Below, piece by piece: positions 41,701-50,311 of a stretch of DNA of 64,000 nucleotides (position 1 is its first letter; each line of letters starts with the position of its first letter). The translations under genes were made by a program, and so were the position numbers. A model generated the notes under the pieces. The model worked only from the letters and a program-made list of their open reading frames with translations, made no database searches and was not told the origin of the DNA. Origin of the DNA: Sphingobium sp. 15-1 (GTDB lineage: Bacteria; Pseudomonadota; Alphaproteobacteria; Sphingomonadales; Sphingomonadaceae); assembly GCF_013375535.1 (NCBI RefSeq), contig NZ_JABXJG010000001.1, positions 1,364,001 through 1,428,000 on the forward strand. Direction: 5' to 3'.

Positions 41701-42930
41701 CGCGGGGCCGCCCCTGGCCTTGCGGCCCTTGCCGTCGGCGCGGACGTCGTGGATCACGGTCTTGCCGAAGGCGAGCTGCTTCGCCGTCAGCAGATATTCG
41801 TAACCGAACGCCCCCAGCGGGCCGTCCAGCCGGATGCGCGCCGCGATGTCGCGGCCGGCCATCGACTTGAGCAAGGCCTGCGGGCGGGCGAGCTTCACGT
41901 CGACCAGCAGATTGTCGAGCGCATTGTTGCGCAGGTCGATGCCGCCGTCGGCGCTGAGATCGATGGCGGCGGAGCGGAGCGAGAGTTTCCCGTCGATCAC
42001 CCGGTCGGCCATCGATCCGCTGGCCTGGATGGCGAGGCGTGGCGCGGAGAGGCGCTGGAACAGGCCCTGGCCCGCTATGGCGGACCCTTCGATGGTGCCG
42101 GTGGCGGCATAGGCTCCGCTGCGGGCGACGAGCTTCAGGTCGATCGCGGGTTCGCTGTCGAGCGTGCCCGCCAGACGGCCGTCCCAGCGGCTCCAACTTC
42201 CCTTGCCGCGGATGCGCAGATTGGCGTCTTGTTTCAGGCCCGCCATGACGGCCAGCACGCCGCCCCTGGGCGCGTTGACGGTGACGTCCAGGTCGAACTT
42301 GTCGTCATCCGGGCGGCTGTCGAGCGCAATGTTGAGCGCATCCTCCCCGTTCAGCACGCGGGCCGACAGGTCGATGATGGCGCGGCCGCCGCGAATGTCG
42401 GCGTCGCCCGACAATGTGGCCTCCTGCACCCTCCCGGTGACGCCCCGGTCGATGGTCAGGCGATCGACCGTAAATTGCATCAGGCGGATGTCGAAGCCGG
42501 GCAGGATCGGGCCCTGCCGCTCGCTGGGGTTGAGCTTCGGCAGCTTGTGCAGGGTCGCCTGCGGGATGACGAGGCGGTCGATGTCGAGCCGGTTGTAAGC
42601 CCAGGCGAAGGGCCACCAGTCCAGTTCCACCCTGGGCGCATCGAGGAAGGCGCCCTTGGGATCGGACAAGGTAAGGCCGTACAGGACGGCCTTGCGGTAG
42701 ATGCTGCCCTCGATCCGGTCGACATGGATGCGCAGGCCCGAGGGCGGGCTGATCCGCGCGATGCGGGACACGAGGAAGCGATGGCCGGGCGCGGTGTCGA
42801 GCCAGGCCAAAGTGCCCACGGCGATCAGCAGCAGCGTGACGAGGACGCCCGCGACCCAGCGTTGCCAGCGGCCGTCCCAGGCGCGGCGGCGGCGCGGCCT
42901 GGTTTCGACCTGGGGCTCGCCGTCCGCCAT
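38749..42930 (-). CDS. tamB: Translocation and assembly module subunit TamB
   Basis: Inner-membrane-anchored periplasm-spanning protein, 1393 residues. One transmembrane helix near residues 25-45 ([18 protein letters not shown]) is followed by a long beta-rich AsmA/TamB-like region and a C-terminal DUF490 domain ([20 protein letters not shown], ending VRISKDY). Together with TamA it helps insert autotransporters and moves lipids to the outer membrane. Its ATG shares one base with the tamA stop. Confidence 0.95.
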   Translation of the reverse strand: MADGEPQVETRPRRRRAWDGRWQRWVAGVLVTLLLIAVGTLAWLDTAPGHRFLVSRIARISPPSGLRIHVDRIEGSIYRKAVLYGLTLSDPKGAFLDAPRVELDWWPFAWAYNRLDIDRLVIPQATLHKLPKLNPSERQGPILPGFDIRLMQFTVDRLTIDRGVTGRVQEATLSGDADIRGGRAIIDLSARVLNGEDALNIALDSRPDDDKFDLDVTVNAPRGGVLAVMAGLKQDANLRIRGKGSWSRWDGRLAGTLDSEPAIDLKLVARSGAYAATGTIEGSAIAGQGLFQRLSAPRLAIQASGSMADRVIDGKLSLRSAAIDLSADGGIDLRNNALDNLLVDVKLARPQALLKSMAGRDIAARIRLDGPLGAFGYEYLLTAKQLAFGKTVIHDVRADGKGRKARGGPALIPVHLRARRLDGQGPLVEGIIRNFVLDGVLQLKNQQIVSNPMTVRSDKLRGKLIMVADLKTGRYDFGLDGQINGLAIRGLGIVDLTSKLRAVPGPKGAFTLSGNAMARVRRLDNSFLRSLGGGLPVLRSGLTLGPDGQLQFTNLHLEAPLLTLAAKGYRRRDGTFHFEGSGQHKSYGPLRLTLDGKIERPTVDLVLQSPLKALGVTDMHAHLVPDAAGYGFTAEGGSTLGPFTGNGAILLPPGGQAIVRIARVAASGVTASGDLRPVTGGLDGTLNVNGPVTGTIAFAPVTGIQQLILKLDATDASFDGPTSIAVRRGKLDATILLDPSGTSINATAQARGLRVGAIQIGRLAANAELVDGSGKVRASISGQRGRLFDLTGEAQVEPGRIQLQASGTIDKRPIRLTRAAIFTRTQDGWRLDPASISFAGGSLQLGGELSGQTTSVEARLQKLPLSLLDIAYDNLGLGGTATGSLSYVHTRGGMPTGKAELRVRGLSRSGLSLSSRPVDAGVNVVLTHDRLATRMIFVADGQTIGRAQALLTPLGTEGNLVERLNRAPLFAQLRYNGTADTLWRLTGVEIVDISGPVSVTADARGTLGDPAITGSLATDNAAINSPVTGMRLHGVKARGRFSGAQLVMTNFAATAQNGGSVTGTGSFTFNGIAGVGMDLRLQAENAALLERDDIAATVTGPITLSSTGKGGTIGGDLILNRSRFTMGRAAAVAQIPELRVIEINRRGDEIERPRTSVPWALAIKARARNRLIVTGLGLDSEWRADLDLGGTVTSPAIAGTADLVRGTYDFAGRRFDLKEGKIQFDGRTPVNPMLDIDAEANVSDLTATIHVGGTGLKPVISFTSIPALPQDELLSRILFGTSITNLSAPEALQLASAVGSLQGEGGLDPINAVRKAAGLDRLRIIAADPTQGQGTSIAAGKYLTRKTYVELITDGQGYSATRIEYQVTRWLSLLGAISTLGRESANVRISKDY

Positions 42931-44984
42931 CAGAAGGCCTGCCCCAGCGAGACGTAGACGGCGACTTTCGGATCGCCCGACTGCGGGTTGATCGGCGTGC
43001 CGACGTCGATGCGGATCGGACCGAAGCTGCTATAATAGCGCACGCCCATTCCCGCGCCGATGCGCAGGTCGCGGAAACGCGGCAGGAAGCTGGTTGAAAT
43101 ATTGCCCGCGTCGACAAAGGGCACGACGCCGAAATTGCCGAAGCGGATGCGCGATTCCAGCGAGAATTCAGCCAGGCTCTTGCCGCCGACCGGATCGTCG
43201 TCCGAGCCGTAGCGCGGGCCGATCGCCTGATAGCCATAGCCACGCACCGACGCGCCGCCCCCCGCATAGAAGCGCCGCGACGGGGCGATGCGGTCGACCG
43301 TCGACCCCAGGATCGTGCCGAAACGGGCGCGGGCGGCCAGCACGATGCGATCGCTCATCGGCTGATAGACGCTGCCGTCCAATTGCACGCGGGCATAGCC
43401 GAACGTGCTGTTCTGGAAAGAGAGTTCGGGACTGAGCCGCCCGCCCAGGCGGAAGCCCCGCGTCGGGTTCAGCAGGTCGTCGCTGCCGTCATAGGTGAGG
43501 CTCAAAGGAATGGCGCCGATGAAGAAGGTACGGCGGTTGCCGTTGCTGAACGCGTCGGCTTCGTCAGAGGCGATCAGTTCGCCGCCGATGCGCCAGACCC
43601 ATTTTTTCTGGAAGAGGATGTTGGTCTGACGCTCCAGCGATCCCGACAGGGTGATGGTGCGCGCATCATAGGCGTCGCGCTTGATGTTGCTGACCGACAG
43701 CAGGCCGGTCAGCACATTGTCGCGGCGGCGGAAATTGTTGCGGCGATAGATGAAGGACGCCGTCTGCTCCTGCGTGCCGATCACGCCGCGCAGGGTCACG
43801 GCGCCTTCGGGCGGGAAGAAGTTGCGGTGGGTCCAGCTCACTTCCGCGCGATAGCCTTCGCCCGTGCCGTAACCCAGTTCGCCCGCGATGGTGCGCAGCG
43901 GCGCGGGCTTGGCGTCGATGGCAAGGTCGACATGCTCGCCGTCACCCGCATCCCTGGGCGTCATGCTGAGCGAGGAAACGAGGCCAGTGGCGACCAGCGC
44001 CTGCCGCAAATCCTCGACGTCCGAAGCCATATAGGTGTCGCCGGGGTGGAAGCGGGCGATGCGCTGGACATGGCGGGCGCTGAACAATGTCTCGTCGGCC
44101 ATGACGATCTTGCCGAAGGTGCGATAGGCGCCGGGATTGACGACGATGTCGAGATCGCCCTTGCGCTCCTCATGGTCGATGCGGACTTCCGGTTCATCGA
44201 CCTTGCCGAAGGGAAAGCCGTTTTCCAGGAGGGCGACCGTCAGCGATTGCTGACCCGCGAGGATGGCGTCGGCGTCGACCGGATCGCCGGGCCGGGGCGG
44301 GAAGGCGGCGCGCAATTTGGCTTCGCGCTCTCCGGTGGTTTCCAGGCCCTGCACATCGACCGAGGCGAGCAGATAGCAGGCGCCGGGCACGATCCGGAAG
44401 GTGACGGCCAGCCTGTCGCTGCCCGGCGGCGGCGCGGCGACCGCGCCCCGGACGCGGGCGGCATAATAGCCCTTGGCGCGCAGCAGGCGGTCCAGCAGGT
44501 CGCTGTCTTCCTTGATGCGGCGATTGATCTGGGCGAGGTTGGCGGGCTTCCCCTCCCCCAGATGCAGGACCGACAATTCGTTGAAACGAGAGGTGAACTG
44601 GGCGTCGGCCACCTCCTCCACGCCGGTCAGCGTGACGGTGTAGCGGCGCTCCTCACCCGTGTCAGCGAAGCTGCTCTCCTCCTCCGCCGGTTCGTCGGCG
44701 GTTTCGGGCAGGACAGCCTGCTGCTGCGCGTCGGGGGTTTCGGGCGGCAGCTCGACCATCGGGGTGACGGCGTCGGGCTGGCCCATGTCGGGCCAGTCGA
44801 CGCCGATGTCCGGCATGGGCGCAAGGCCGGGATCGAGCGGCTGATCCTGATCGGGCTGGGCATTATCTTGGGGCGCCGTCTGCGCATAAGCGACGGGCGC
44901 GAGCAGAAGCAGCGGCGCGAGAAGGCATCGGGCAGCTTGCGGAAGGCCTGAAATGCGGCGGCAGGTCCGCAAACCGGTGTTCAT
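42930..44984 (-). CDS. tamA: Translocation and assembly module subunit TamA (Omp85 family)
   Basis: Outer-membrane Omp85 protein, 684 residues. A signal peptide (LLAPLLLLAPVAYA) precedes an acidic Gln/Pro/Asp-rich stretch of about 90 residues, three POTRA domains (about 110-360) and a C-terminal 16-strand barrel with the Omp85 motif RFYAGGGASVRGYGY near residue 575, ending VYVSLGQAF. The acidic low-complexity region before POTRA 1 is an extra. It is coupled to tamB. Confidence 0.93.
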   Translation of the reverse strand: MNTGLRTCRRISGLPQAARCLLAPLLLLAPVAYAQTAPQDNAQPDQDQPLDPGLAPMPDIGVDWPDMGQPDAVTPMVELPPETPDAQQQAVLPETADEPAEEESSFADTGEERRYTVTLTGVEEVADAQFTSRFNELSVLHLGEGKPANLAQINRRIKEDSDLLDRLLRAKGYYAARVRGAVAAPPPGSDRLAVTFRIVPGACYLLASVDVQGLETTGEREAKLRAAFPPRPGDPVDADAILAGQQSLTVALLENGFPFGKVDEPEVRIDHEERKGDLDIVVNPGAYRTFGKIVMADETLFSARHVQRIARFHPGDTYMASDVEDLRQALVATGLVSSLSMTPRDAGDGEHVDLAIDAKPAPLRTIAGELGYGTGEGYRAEVSWTHRNFFPPEGAVTLRGVIGTQEQTASFIYRRNNFRRRDNVLTGLLSVSNIKRDAYDARTITLSGSLERQTNILFQKKWVWRIGGELIASDEADAFSNGNRRTFFIGAIPLSLTYDGSDDLLNPTRGFRLGGRLSPELSFQNSTFGYARVQLDGSVYQPMSDRIVLAARARFGTILGSTVDRIAPSRRFYAGGGASVRGYGYQAIGPRYGSDDDPVGGKSLAEFSLESRIRFGNFGVVPFVDAGNISTSFLPRFRDLRIGAGMGVRYYSSFGPIRIDVGTPINPQSGDPKVAVYVSLGQAF

Positions 44985-45104
44985 ATGCCTGATCTAAACC
45001 AGTTATCGGGCAAATGGCCAGCCCCCAAGATCATGCCGGGACAGGGTGTGCGGGGATTGGGGCTGGAATGTGGAGTGGGGCAGATTCCGGACCTTCCCCC
45101 TATG

Positions 45105-45195
45105 CGTCACCCCGGGCTTGACCCGGGGTCCCGCTTTTCTTCTTGATCACGCTCCGGAAAAGGCAGCGGGACCCCGGGTCAAGCCCGGGGTGACG
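45105..45195. repeat. CGTCACCCCGGGCTTGACC-type inverted repeat, copy 2
   Basis: Same left arm as the copy at 37237 and a nearly perfect right arm (GGGACCCCGGGTCAAGCCC, then GGGGTGACG). It separates tamA from the RcdA-type gene. Confidence 0.88.
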
Positions 45196-45242
45196 GAGGG
45201 CTAATGGCTGGCAGGGCCAATTGCAATTCCGCGGACCTCCCG

Positions 45243-45713
45243 TCAAAAAGCGGCGTTGAGGCGATCCATCAAAGCCCGGGCGGGATTGGGTTCCGGCTGG
45301 GCGCGCGGGCGGACGATGCGGTCCTGCAGCCGGGCGACGCGTTCGTACAGATCCTGGCTCGCCTCGATCAGCGCGCGGGCGGCGAAGGGGAAGTTCGCGG
45401 AAACCGCCGGATCGGTGGTGGCGGCATGGCCAAGGCGATATTTCTCGTCCAGCATCTCCGCATCGTTGAGTTCGCCGCGCTGCCAGGCGCGCTGGCTGAG
45501 CAGCCAGGCGATGATGTGCATGAGGCGGGTCGTCACCTTCAGCGATTCGCAGGCGAAGGCGACCCGGCGCAGCGGATCGTCGGTTTCCGGATCGGATGTC
45601 TCGCGAACGTCGAAATAGGCGCGGGCCTCATCCGCCATGACCATGGCTTCGACATAAAGGCCATCGACCAGACGGCGGTGCAGGCCCCGGTCAAGAGAAG
45701 CGGCGAGTTTCAT
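45243..45713 (-). CDS. RcdA family protein (DUF1465)
   Basis: 156 residues, entirely helical in character, matching the alphaproteobacterial DUF1465 family that includes Caulobacter RcdA, an adaptor delivering CtrA and other substrates to ClpXP. Typical runs are LYVEAMVMADEARAYFD, TTRLMHIIAWLLSQRAW and ALIEASQDLYERVARLQDRI. A cell-cycle role here is inferred from the family. It stands alone on the minus strand. Confidence 0.82.
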   Translation of the reverse strand: MKLAASLDRGLHRRLVDGLYVEAMVMADEARAYFDVRETSDPETDDPLRRVAFACESLKVTTRLMHIIAWLLSQRAWQRGELNDAEMLDEKYRLGHAATTDPAVSANFPFAARALIEASQDLYERVARLQDRIVRPRAQPEPNPARALMDRLNAAF

Positions 45714-45829
45714 GGACGATAACTGCCATAAGCGCCGGCATTTGTCAGGCCCGATGCGGCCCGTTAACTCCGAATTGTCTCATTCGGGGGCGGTTGACGC
45801 CGCGTTAACCACAATCGGGCAAAAACCGG

Positions 45830-46030
45830 TCAGGCGATGATGTCGGGGACGAGCTGATCCTCCAGCAACGCCATTTCGTCGCGCAGGCGCAATTTGCGTT
45901 TTTTAAGGCGCGCGACCTGCATCTGGTCGCCCGATCCGGACTCGACCAGCGCGGCGATGGCGCCGTCCAGGTCGCGATGCTCGATTCGCAGCAATTCCAG
46001 CCGACGCATGATGTCTTCGCGGCTCACCAT
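45830..46030 (-). CDS. DUF465 (YdcH family) protein
   Basis: 66-residue coiled-coil protein: MRRLELLRIEHRDLDGAIAA, then QVARLKKRKLRLRDEMALLE, the YdcH/DUF465 pattern. Function unknown. ATG 46030 is chosen. It diverges from the related gene at 46201. Confidence 0.8.
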   Translation of the reverse strand: MVSREDIMRRLELLRIEHRDLDGAIAALVESGSGDQMQVARLKKRKLRLRDEMALLEDQLVPDIIA

Positions 46031-46200
46031 ACACCTACTTTCGCACCCATTGCCGTCCCATCCCCCCTTGATAGCTTGGCGGGGCGGCACGAACCATCGC
46101 AAATTTTCATGCGGCCCATCGCAAAGCGCGAATCACCCGAAGACAAGCCCCGCGAATCGTGATCTACTCGTTCATCCATCACCCTCGTAAGGAGAATGTC

Positions 46201-46359
46201 ATGGAAAATAGCCACATTTCAGCTCTTTCGGCCAAGCATGCAGGGCTTGAGGCACGAATCAAGGCGGAGACAAGTCGTCCCATGCCCGATGCGATCCTGG
46301 TAGCCTCGCTCAAGAAGCAGAAGCTTCGGCTGAAGGAGGAAATGGAGGCGCAACACTGA
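46201..46359 (+). CDS. DUF465 (YdcH family) protein
   Basis: 52 residues, a paralogue of the divergent neighbour: ISALSAKHAGLEARIKAE then LVASLKKQKLRLKEEMEA. AAGGAG lies six bases before ATG. The two genes share a 170-base promoter gap. Tandem hairpins and a T run follow. Confidence 0.82.
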   Translation: MENSHISALSAKHAGLEARIKAETSRPMPDAILVASLKKQKLRLKEEMEAQH

Positions 46360-46386
46360 CAGCGGTGACGCCTGAGTGAAAGGCAT

Positions 46387-46471
46387 GGATCAGCGGTCCC
46401 TTGCCGCTGATCCGGCCCTTCCTCAAGATGATGAGGAAGCTCCGGGGCTGATGGGCCTGCGGGGCTTTTTT
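46387..46471 (+). terminator. Tandem hairpins and probable terminator after the DUF465 gene
   Basis: Three consecutive stems: GGATCAGCGG/CCGCTGATCC (46387-46413, perfect 10 bp), CTTCCTCA/TGAGGAAG (46418-46439, perfect 8 bp) and AGCTCC/GGGGCT (46438-46466, one G-U pair), the last running into TTTTTT. The second and third overlap, so they are alternatives. Confidence 0.6.
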
Positions 46472-46512
46472 ACGGGAATTGGAAGCCGGACATAGCTAAG
46501 GCCGTGTATATC

Positions 46513-46593
46513 CGTCATCCCGGCGAAAGCTGGGATATCGTGAGGCCAAGCTGTGCCCTATCGCCCGAGATCCCAGCTTTCGCTGGGATGACG
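46513..46593. repeat. CGTCATCCCGGCGAAAGC-type inverted repeat
   Basis: CGTCATCCCGGCGAAAGCTG at the left and CCCAGCTTTCGCTGGGATGACG at the right end as near-complements, about 40 bases between. It lies 10 bases outside the left direct repeat of the mobile element. Confidence 0.82.
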
Positions 46594-46603
46594 ATGACGG
46601 TTA

Positions 46604-46612
46604 AAATTGCTG
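46604..46612. repeat. Left copy of the 9-bp target-site repeat
   Basis: AAATTGCTG immediately before the left terminal inverted repeat; the same nine bases follow the right terminal repeat at 49848-49856. IS66 elements usually duplicate 8 bp, so one base may be chance. Confidence 0.75.
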
Positions 46613-46631
46613 GTAAGCGGGGCAAATTTCC

Positions 46632-46960
46632 GTGCAGGGGTCTTTTCAAGCTTCACGGTTTGTGATTCTCATGTCCGAATTCAAGAGTGAGGTCGCGGGC
46701 TTCCAACCGCCTCTTTTGGCGTGAGAGGATATTGGCTGTGCAGGGTCGGACGCGGCGGCAGTAAGACGACGGTTGCTCAGACTCTGATACGCGGGTTGGA
46801 TACCGCAGGACCGTGGTTCGTCTCGGGCCTTCCTCTGTCTCACGTCGCGCGAACTGAAGATCGCCGAATCACATCGAGGGTTGCCCTGACCGGCCACCGC
46901 GCCCGACGCTGCACAGCATGATGAGAAATTTGCTGCTCCTTTTTGCCTGGTTGCGGGGGT
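46632..46960. other. Non-coding left arm of the mobile element
   Basis: About 330 bases between the left terminal repeat and the IS110-type stop codon. No credible gene; a short ATG frame at 46671 ends after 17 codons. It should hold the junction of the IS66 left end with the IS110 right end, which I could not place. Confidence 0.55.
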
Positions 46961-48082
46961 TCAAGCGGTTTGCGCCGGAGCGGGAGTCTGGATGGCTATC
47001 GCCCAGACGAAGGCGGCGAGTTCGCGTGCGATGGCGACTGTCACGACATTCTTGGGCCGTCCTGACCGCAGCAATCGACGGTAGCGCGCGCAGAGGCGAA
47101 CCTGCGCCTTCCACGCGATGTCCCGCGCTTCCTGGGAGAGATTGGCACTGCGACGGAGGAGGTCTCCGGCGATCCGCGCCGGGAGCCGATACGTCCAGGC
47201 GCTCTCCACCAACATGCGGCGGGCCCGGCTATTGCCTGCCTTGGTGATTTTGCCCTGTGAGCGGGTTGACCCCGACGACCGTTCGCGTGGCACAAGTCCG
47301 AGCCATCCCATAAGCTGACGCGGATTGGCGAAGCGCCGGAAATCACCCACTTCCGCGATGATGGTTACCGCCGCGATGAGCGATACGCCACGCAATGCCT
47401 GGATAGCCGCCACCACTGGATGGAGAGACCAGCTGGGAAGCAGTGCTTCGACTTGCTTCTCAAGTCGCGAACGGCGATCCTCAGCCTGCTCGATGGCCCG
47501 GTTATACTCCTCGAACGCTATCTGCTGAGCCGGATGATCGAAACGCTGGTCGCCGAGCCAGCGGCGGTGTTTTTTGCTCCAATGCTTGATGCCATCCTTA
47601 TAGATCCGGCCGTGGCGCAGGAGGAATGACAGCAGTTGTTGTCGTGCCCGGCGCACCGTTTCCACCGCGGAAATCCGCGCTCGAACGAGATCACGCATGG
47701 CTTCGTGCTCCGTGTCGGGCACCCAGATCGATGTGAGTTCACCGGCGCGAAACAGGCTGGCCAGAACGACGGCATCGCGGCGGTCGGTTTTGACCTGGCT
47801 GCCGGGCCGGGCCGGCGTCATCGAAGGCGCCACTACATGACACGTATAGCCCAGTTCGATCAGTTGCCGATACAGACCATACCCGGTTGGTCCTGCTTCG
47901 TAAGCGAAGGCCAGCGACCCGTGCTTTGCCGTCAGCGTCTTGACCAGCTTGGCTACCGCCTCCGGTTTGCTCGAAATGGTTCCGTAAAACCGCACCTCGC
48001 CACGGCGACCACCGTCGGCGATCGCGACCGCGATCGTTTCCTTACTTACATCCAGCCCGATAAATGTTGTATTCCGTTCCAT
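46961..48082 (-). CDS. IS110 family transposase
   Basis: DEDD-type recombinase of the IS110 family, 373 residues. The N-terminal RuvC-like domain has FIGLDVSKETIAVAIAD and VKTDRRDAVVLASLFRAGEL; the C-terminal transposase_20 domain has LRGVSLIAAVTIIAEVGDF then NPRQLMGWLGLVPRERSSG with a Ser-rich loop containing the likely nucleophile. IS110 enzymes use a bridge RNA from the element's own non-coding end. The gene appears intact and is divergent from the IS66 gene, 12 bases apart by the longest start. Confidence 0.93.
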   Translation of the reverse strand: MERNTTFIGLDVSKETIAVAIADGGRRGEVRFYGTISSKPEAVAKLVKTLTAKHGSLAFAYEAGPTGYGLYRQLIELGYTCHVVAPSMTPARPGSQVKTDRRDAVVLASLFRAGELTSIWVPDTEHEAMRDLVRARISAVETVRRARQQLLSFLLRHGRIYKDGIKHWSKKHRRWLGDQRFDHPAQQIAFEEYNRAIEQAEDRRSRLEKQVEALLPSWSLHPVVAAIQALRGVSLIAAVTIIAEVGDFRRFANPRQLMGWLGLVPRERSSGSTRSQGKITKAGNSRARRMLVESAWTYRLPARIAGDLLRRSANLSQEARDIAWKAQVRLCARYRRLLRSGRPKNVVTVAIARELAAFVWAIAIQTPAPAQTA

Positions 48083-48189
48083 GGCTCGTCTCCCATGTCT
48101 GAGGCTCTGGTCGCAATACTAACCCTCGATACCGACATGTTCGAGGCGAGCCACCTGAAACCACCTCGGACATGGCGTCTCACACTTTG
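48083..48189 (-). ncRNA. Candidate bridge-RNA region upstream of the IS110 transposase
   Basis: The segment folds into an outer stem CCATGTCTGAGG (48093-48104) with CCTCGGACATGG (48164-48175), 12 pairs including one G-U, and an inner 6-bp stem CCTCGA/TCGAGG (48124-48129, 48141-48146) with an 11-base loop, leaving internal loops. IS110-group elements encode the bridge RNA here, in sense with the transposase. The same bases can also be read as the N-terminus of the IS66 gene. Function and ends are inferred. Confidence 0.45.
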
Positions 48190-49822
48190 GATGACTCCCG
48201 GTGGATCTGGCCCTGACGACGATGGCGGTTTTGCCGATTTACGCCGTGTGGTTGGTGCGCTGGCGGCGCAGGTGAAGTCGCTTCAGGATTCTCAGGACGA
48301 GCATGCTGCGGTAGTAGCACTGAAAGATGCCGAGATTGCGGCCCTGAAGGACGAGATCGCGCGGCTGAAAGGGCTGCCGCCGCGACCGAAGTTCAAGACG
48401 AAGCCATCGGGGATGGAGCAGGCAACATCGAAGCCGAAGAGCAAGAAAGGCCGTAAACGCGGCCGGGGATCGGTGCGTGACAAGCTGGCTGTAACGTCAG
48501 AAGTGAAGCTGAAGGCGGATGCGCCTGCCGGATCGAGGTTTCGCGGCTACGAAGACGTGCTGGTGCAGGATCTGAAGATCAGCGTCGAGGTGGTCCGCTA
48601 TCGCCGGGAACGCTGGGAGGCGGCGACGGGCGAGCGGATATTGGCGCCTCTGCCGCCGGGCATCCTGGGTGGCTTTGGCTCCGAGCTTCGCCGCTTCATT
48701 GCCGCAGGTCACTTCCAGGGGCAGATGACGAGTGAACGGCTGACAGCCATCTTGAACGGAATGGGCCTGCAAATCTCCAAGCGGCAAGTTGTCCGTCTTC
48801 TGAGCAGGGGACTTGAAGCCCTGGTGGCTGAAGATCAGGCCGTTTTGCGCACAGGACTGGAGACCGCCCGGTGGATCAGCGTCGATGACACCAGCGCTCC
48901 CCATGCCCGGCGCAATGGCTATGTCACGCAACTGGGTGACCAGCGCTTTGCGGTGTTCCGGAGTGGCGTGTCCAAGTCCCGTGCCGCCTTTCTGGGTCTG
49001 CTCCAGGCCGGGCGCAGCGAGCATGTCGTCAATGACGTGGCAGTGGCCCGGATGCGCGAGATGAACATGGCGGCGGCCCAGATCGATGCCCTTGCAAGCC
49101 ATGGTGACAAGCGCTTCGCTTGTGCCGAGGCCTGGGCTGCCCACCTTGCGGCGCTGGACTTCGACAAGCTCAACGTCCAGCCCGATCCGGTCAAGGTCGC
49201 TACCGAAAGTGCCCTGTGGGGTGCCATCAGCGAACAAGGCTTGCTGGGCGACACGGCGATCGTCTCCGATGGTGCCGGCCAGTTCCGGGTCGGAGACAAT
49301 CATGCTCTGTGCTGGGTCCATTGCGAGCGGCTGGTGCACAAGCTCCAGCCCAGCTCGAAGAAAGATCGTGACGCCGTCGAGCTCAAACGCACCCTGATCT
49401 GGTGGCTTTATGCCGACCTCAAGGCATGGCAGCGCTATCCCGATCCCAAACGGGCCAGAGCCCTGCGGGTCCGCTTCGACCGTATCTTCACCAGGCGCAC
49501 CGGTTACGTGATGCTCGACCGGCTGCTCACGCGCCTCCATCGCCAGAAGGCACAGTTGCTTCGCGTCCTCGAGCGCCCGGAAATCCCCCTGCACACCAAT
49601 GGTTCGGAAAACGATATCCGCGCCTTCGTCACCAAGCGCAAAATCTCCGGCGGCACCGTCAGCCAGGCCGGAAGGATCGCCCGCGACACCATGATTGGCC
49701 TGCTCAAGACATGCGCCAAGCTGCGCATCTCTTTCTACCAATTCCTCGGCGACCGCTTCGCTGTCCCCGGCGCACCACACGTCCAATGGCTACCAGACCT
49801 CGTCCGGCACGCCCCAGCCTGA
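48095..49822 (+). CDS. tnpC: IS66 family transposase (TnpC)
   Basis: DDE transposase, 575 residues from ATG 48095 or 544 from ATG 48190, which I find equally likely because the first 31 codons lie in the structured region ahead of the IS110 gene. An N-terminal coiled coil (KDAEIAALKDEIARLKG) and basic linker are followed by the zinc/helix region and the DDE core with WISVDDTSAPH, VSDGAGQF and HTNGSENDIRAFVTKRKISG, the family hallmark. It appears intact. Confidence 0.9.
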   Translation: MSEALVAILTLDTDMFEASHLKPPRTWRLTLWMTPGGSGPDDDGGFADLRRVVGALAAQVKSLQDSQDEHAAVVALKDAEIAALKDEIARLKGLPPRPKFKTKPSGMEQATSKPKSKKGRKRGRGSVRDKLAVTSEVKLKADAPAGSRFRGYEDVLVQDLKISVEVVRYRRERWEAATGERILAPLPPGILGGFGSELRRFIAAGHFQGQMTSERLTAILNGMGLQISKRQVVRLLSRGLEALVAEDQAVLRTGLETARWISVDDTSAPHARRNGYVTQLGDQRFAVFRSGVSKSRAAFLGLLQAGRSEHVVNDVAVARMREMNMAAAQIDALASHGDKRFACAEAWAAHLAALDFDKLNVQPDPVKVATESALWGAISEQGLLGDTAIVSDGAGQFRVGDNHALCWVHCERLVHKLQPSSKKDRDAVELKRTLIWWLYADLKAWQRYPDPKRARALRVRFDRIFTRRTGYVMLDRLLTRLHRQKAQLLRVLERPEIPLHTNGSENDIRAFVTKRKISGGTVSQAGRIARDTMIGLLKTCAKLRISFYQFLGDRFAVPGAPHVQWLPDLVRHAPA

Positions 49823-49847
49823 ACGCCCGGGAATCTGCCCCGGTTAC

Positions 49848-49856
49848 AAATTGCTG
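49848..49856. repeat. Right copy of the 9-bp target-site repeat
   Basis: AAATTGCTG, identical to 46604-46612, just outside the right terminal inverted repeat. Confidence 0.75.
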
Positions 49857-49883
49857 CCGGTAACTGGTTGGAATCAAAAAAGC

Positions 49884-50246
49884 TCAGCGAATAAGGCGAC
49901 GCTGGCGCAGATAATCGGGAACGGACACCTGCACGCCCTGCCCGGAGACCGGACGGCGGGCCAATTGGGGATCGATCTTCTCGTCAAAGACGATGCCGAT
50001 CCGGTCGTCGCGCGACCAAACCACCGAGCCATCGACCCGTCCGATGCCGCGCAGGTCGAAGCGGATGCGAAGACCGGCAGGCACGGCGCGTTCGCAATCG
50101 GCCATCAGGCCCGTCGCGGAAAGGTTGCGGACGCGCGCGCGGCCGAGCGGGGTGCCGTCCACCGAACTCAGATCGGTGAGCAGGAACAGACTGTCCCGCG
50201 GCCCCGACCGTGCGGGACCCCGATCCGCATTTTCATTGCTATCCAT
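49884..50246 (-). CDS. PilZ domain-containing protein
   Basis: 120 residues. The central part (RARVRNLSATGLMADC, then GLRIRFDLRGIGRVDGSVVWSRDDRIGIVF) fits a PilZ fold, with the D/NxSxxG half of the c-di-GMP motif as NLSATG. The upstream RxxxR is weak: only RDSLFLL precedes it, so c-di-GMP binding is uncertain. ATG 50246 has AGGG eight bases before it. It follows the DksA gene by 65 bases; the mobile element begins 37 bases beyond its stop. Confidence 0.78.
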   Translation of the reverse strand: MDSNENADRGPARSGPRDSLFLLTDLSSVDGTPLGRARVRNLSATGLMADCERAVPAGLRIRFDLRGIGRVDGSVVWSRDDRIGIVFDEKIDPQLARRPVSGQGVQVSVPDYLRQRRLIR

Positions 50247-50311
50247 CAACAAGGCCCTGCAATATCACCAGATTATCGCAGAGACATTGCCATGGCCGCG
50301 TGGACAAAAGG

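Larger units (their letters stand above)
46613..49847. mobile_element. IS66-type element with a nested IS110-family transposase gene
   Basis: 3235 bp bounded by imperfect inverted repeats GTAAGCGGGGCAAATTTCC (46613-46631) and, at the right, the complement of GTAACCGGGGCAGATTCCC (49829-49847), 16 of 19 matching, beginning with the GTAA common to IS66 ends. A 9-bp direct repeat flanks it. Inside are an IS110-family gene on the minus strand and an IS66 tnpC on the plus strand ending 25 bases before the right end. No tnpA/tnpB accessory genes are present, as in the single-gene ISBst12-like group. It sits between the DUF465 and PilZ genes and breaks neither. Confidence 0.85.

Noticed and set aside
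40348..42957. 869-codon plus-strand ORF opposite tamB
   Set aside because: Antisense to a well-supported gene, compositionally a codon-shadow of high-GC DNA, no recognisable motifs.
46671..46724. Short frame MSEFKSEVAG in the left arm of the mobile element
   Set aside because: 17 codons only, ends in a stop, no ribosome site.
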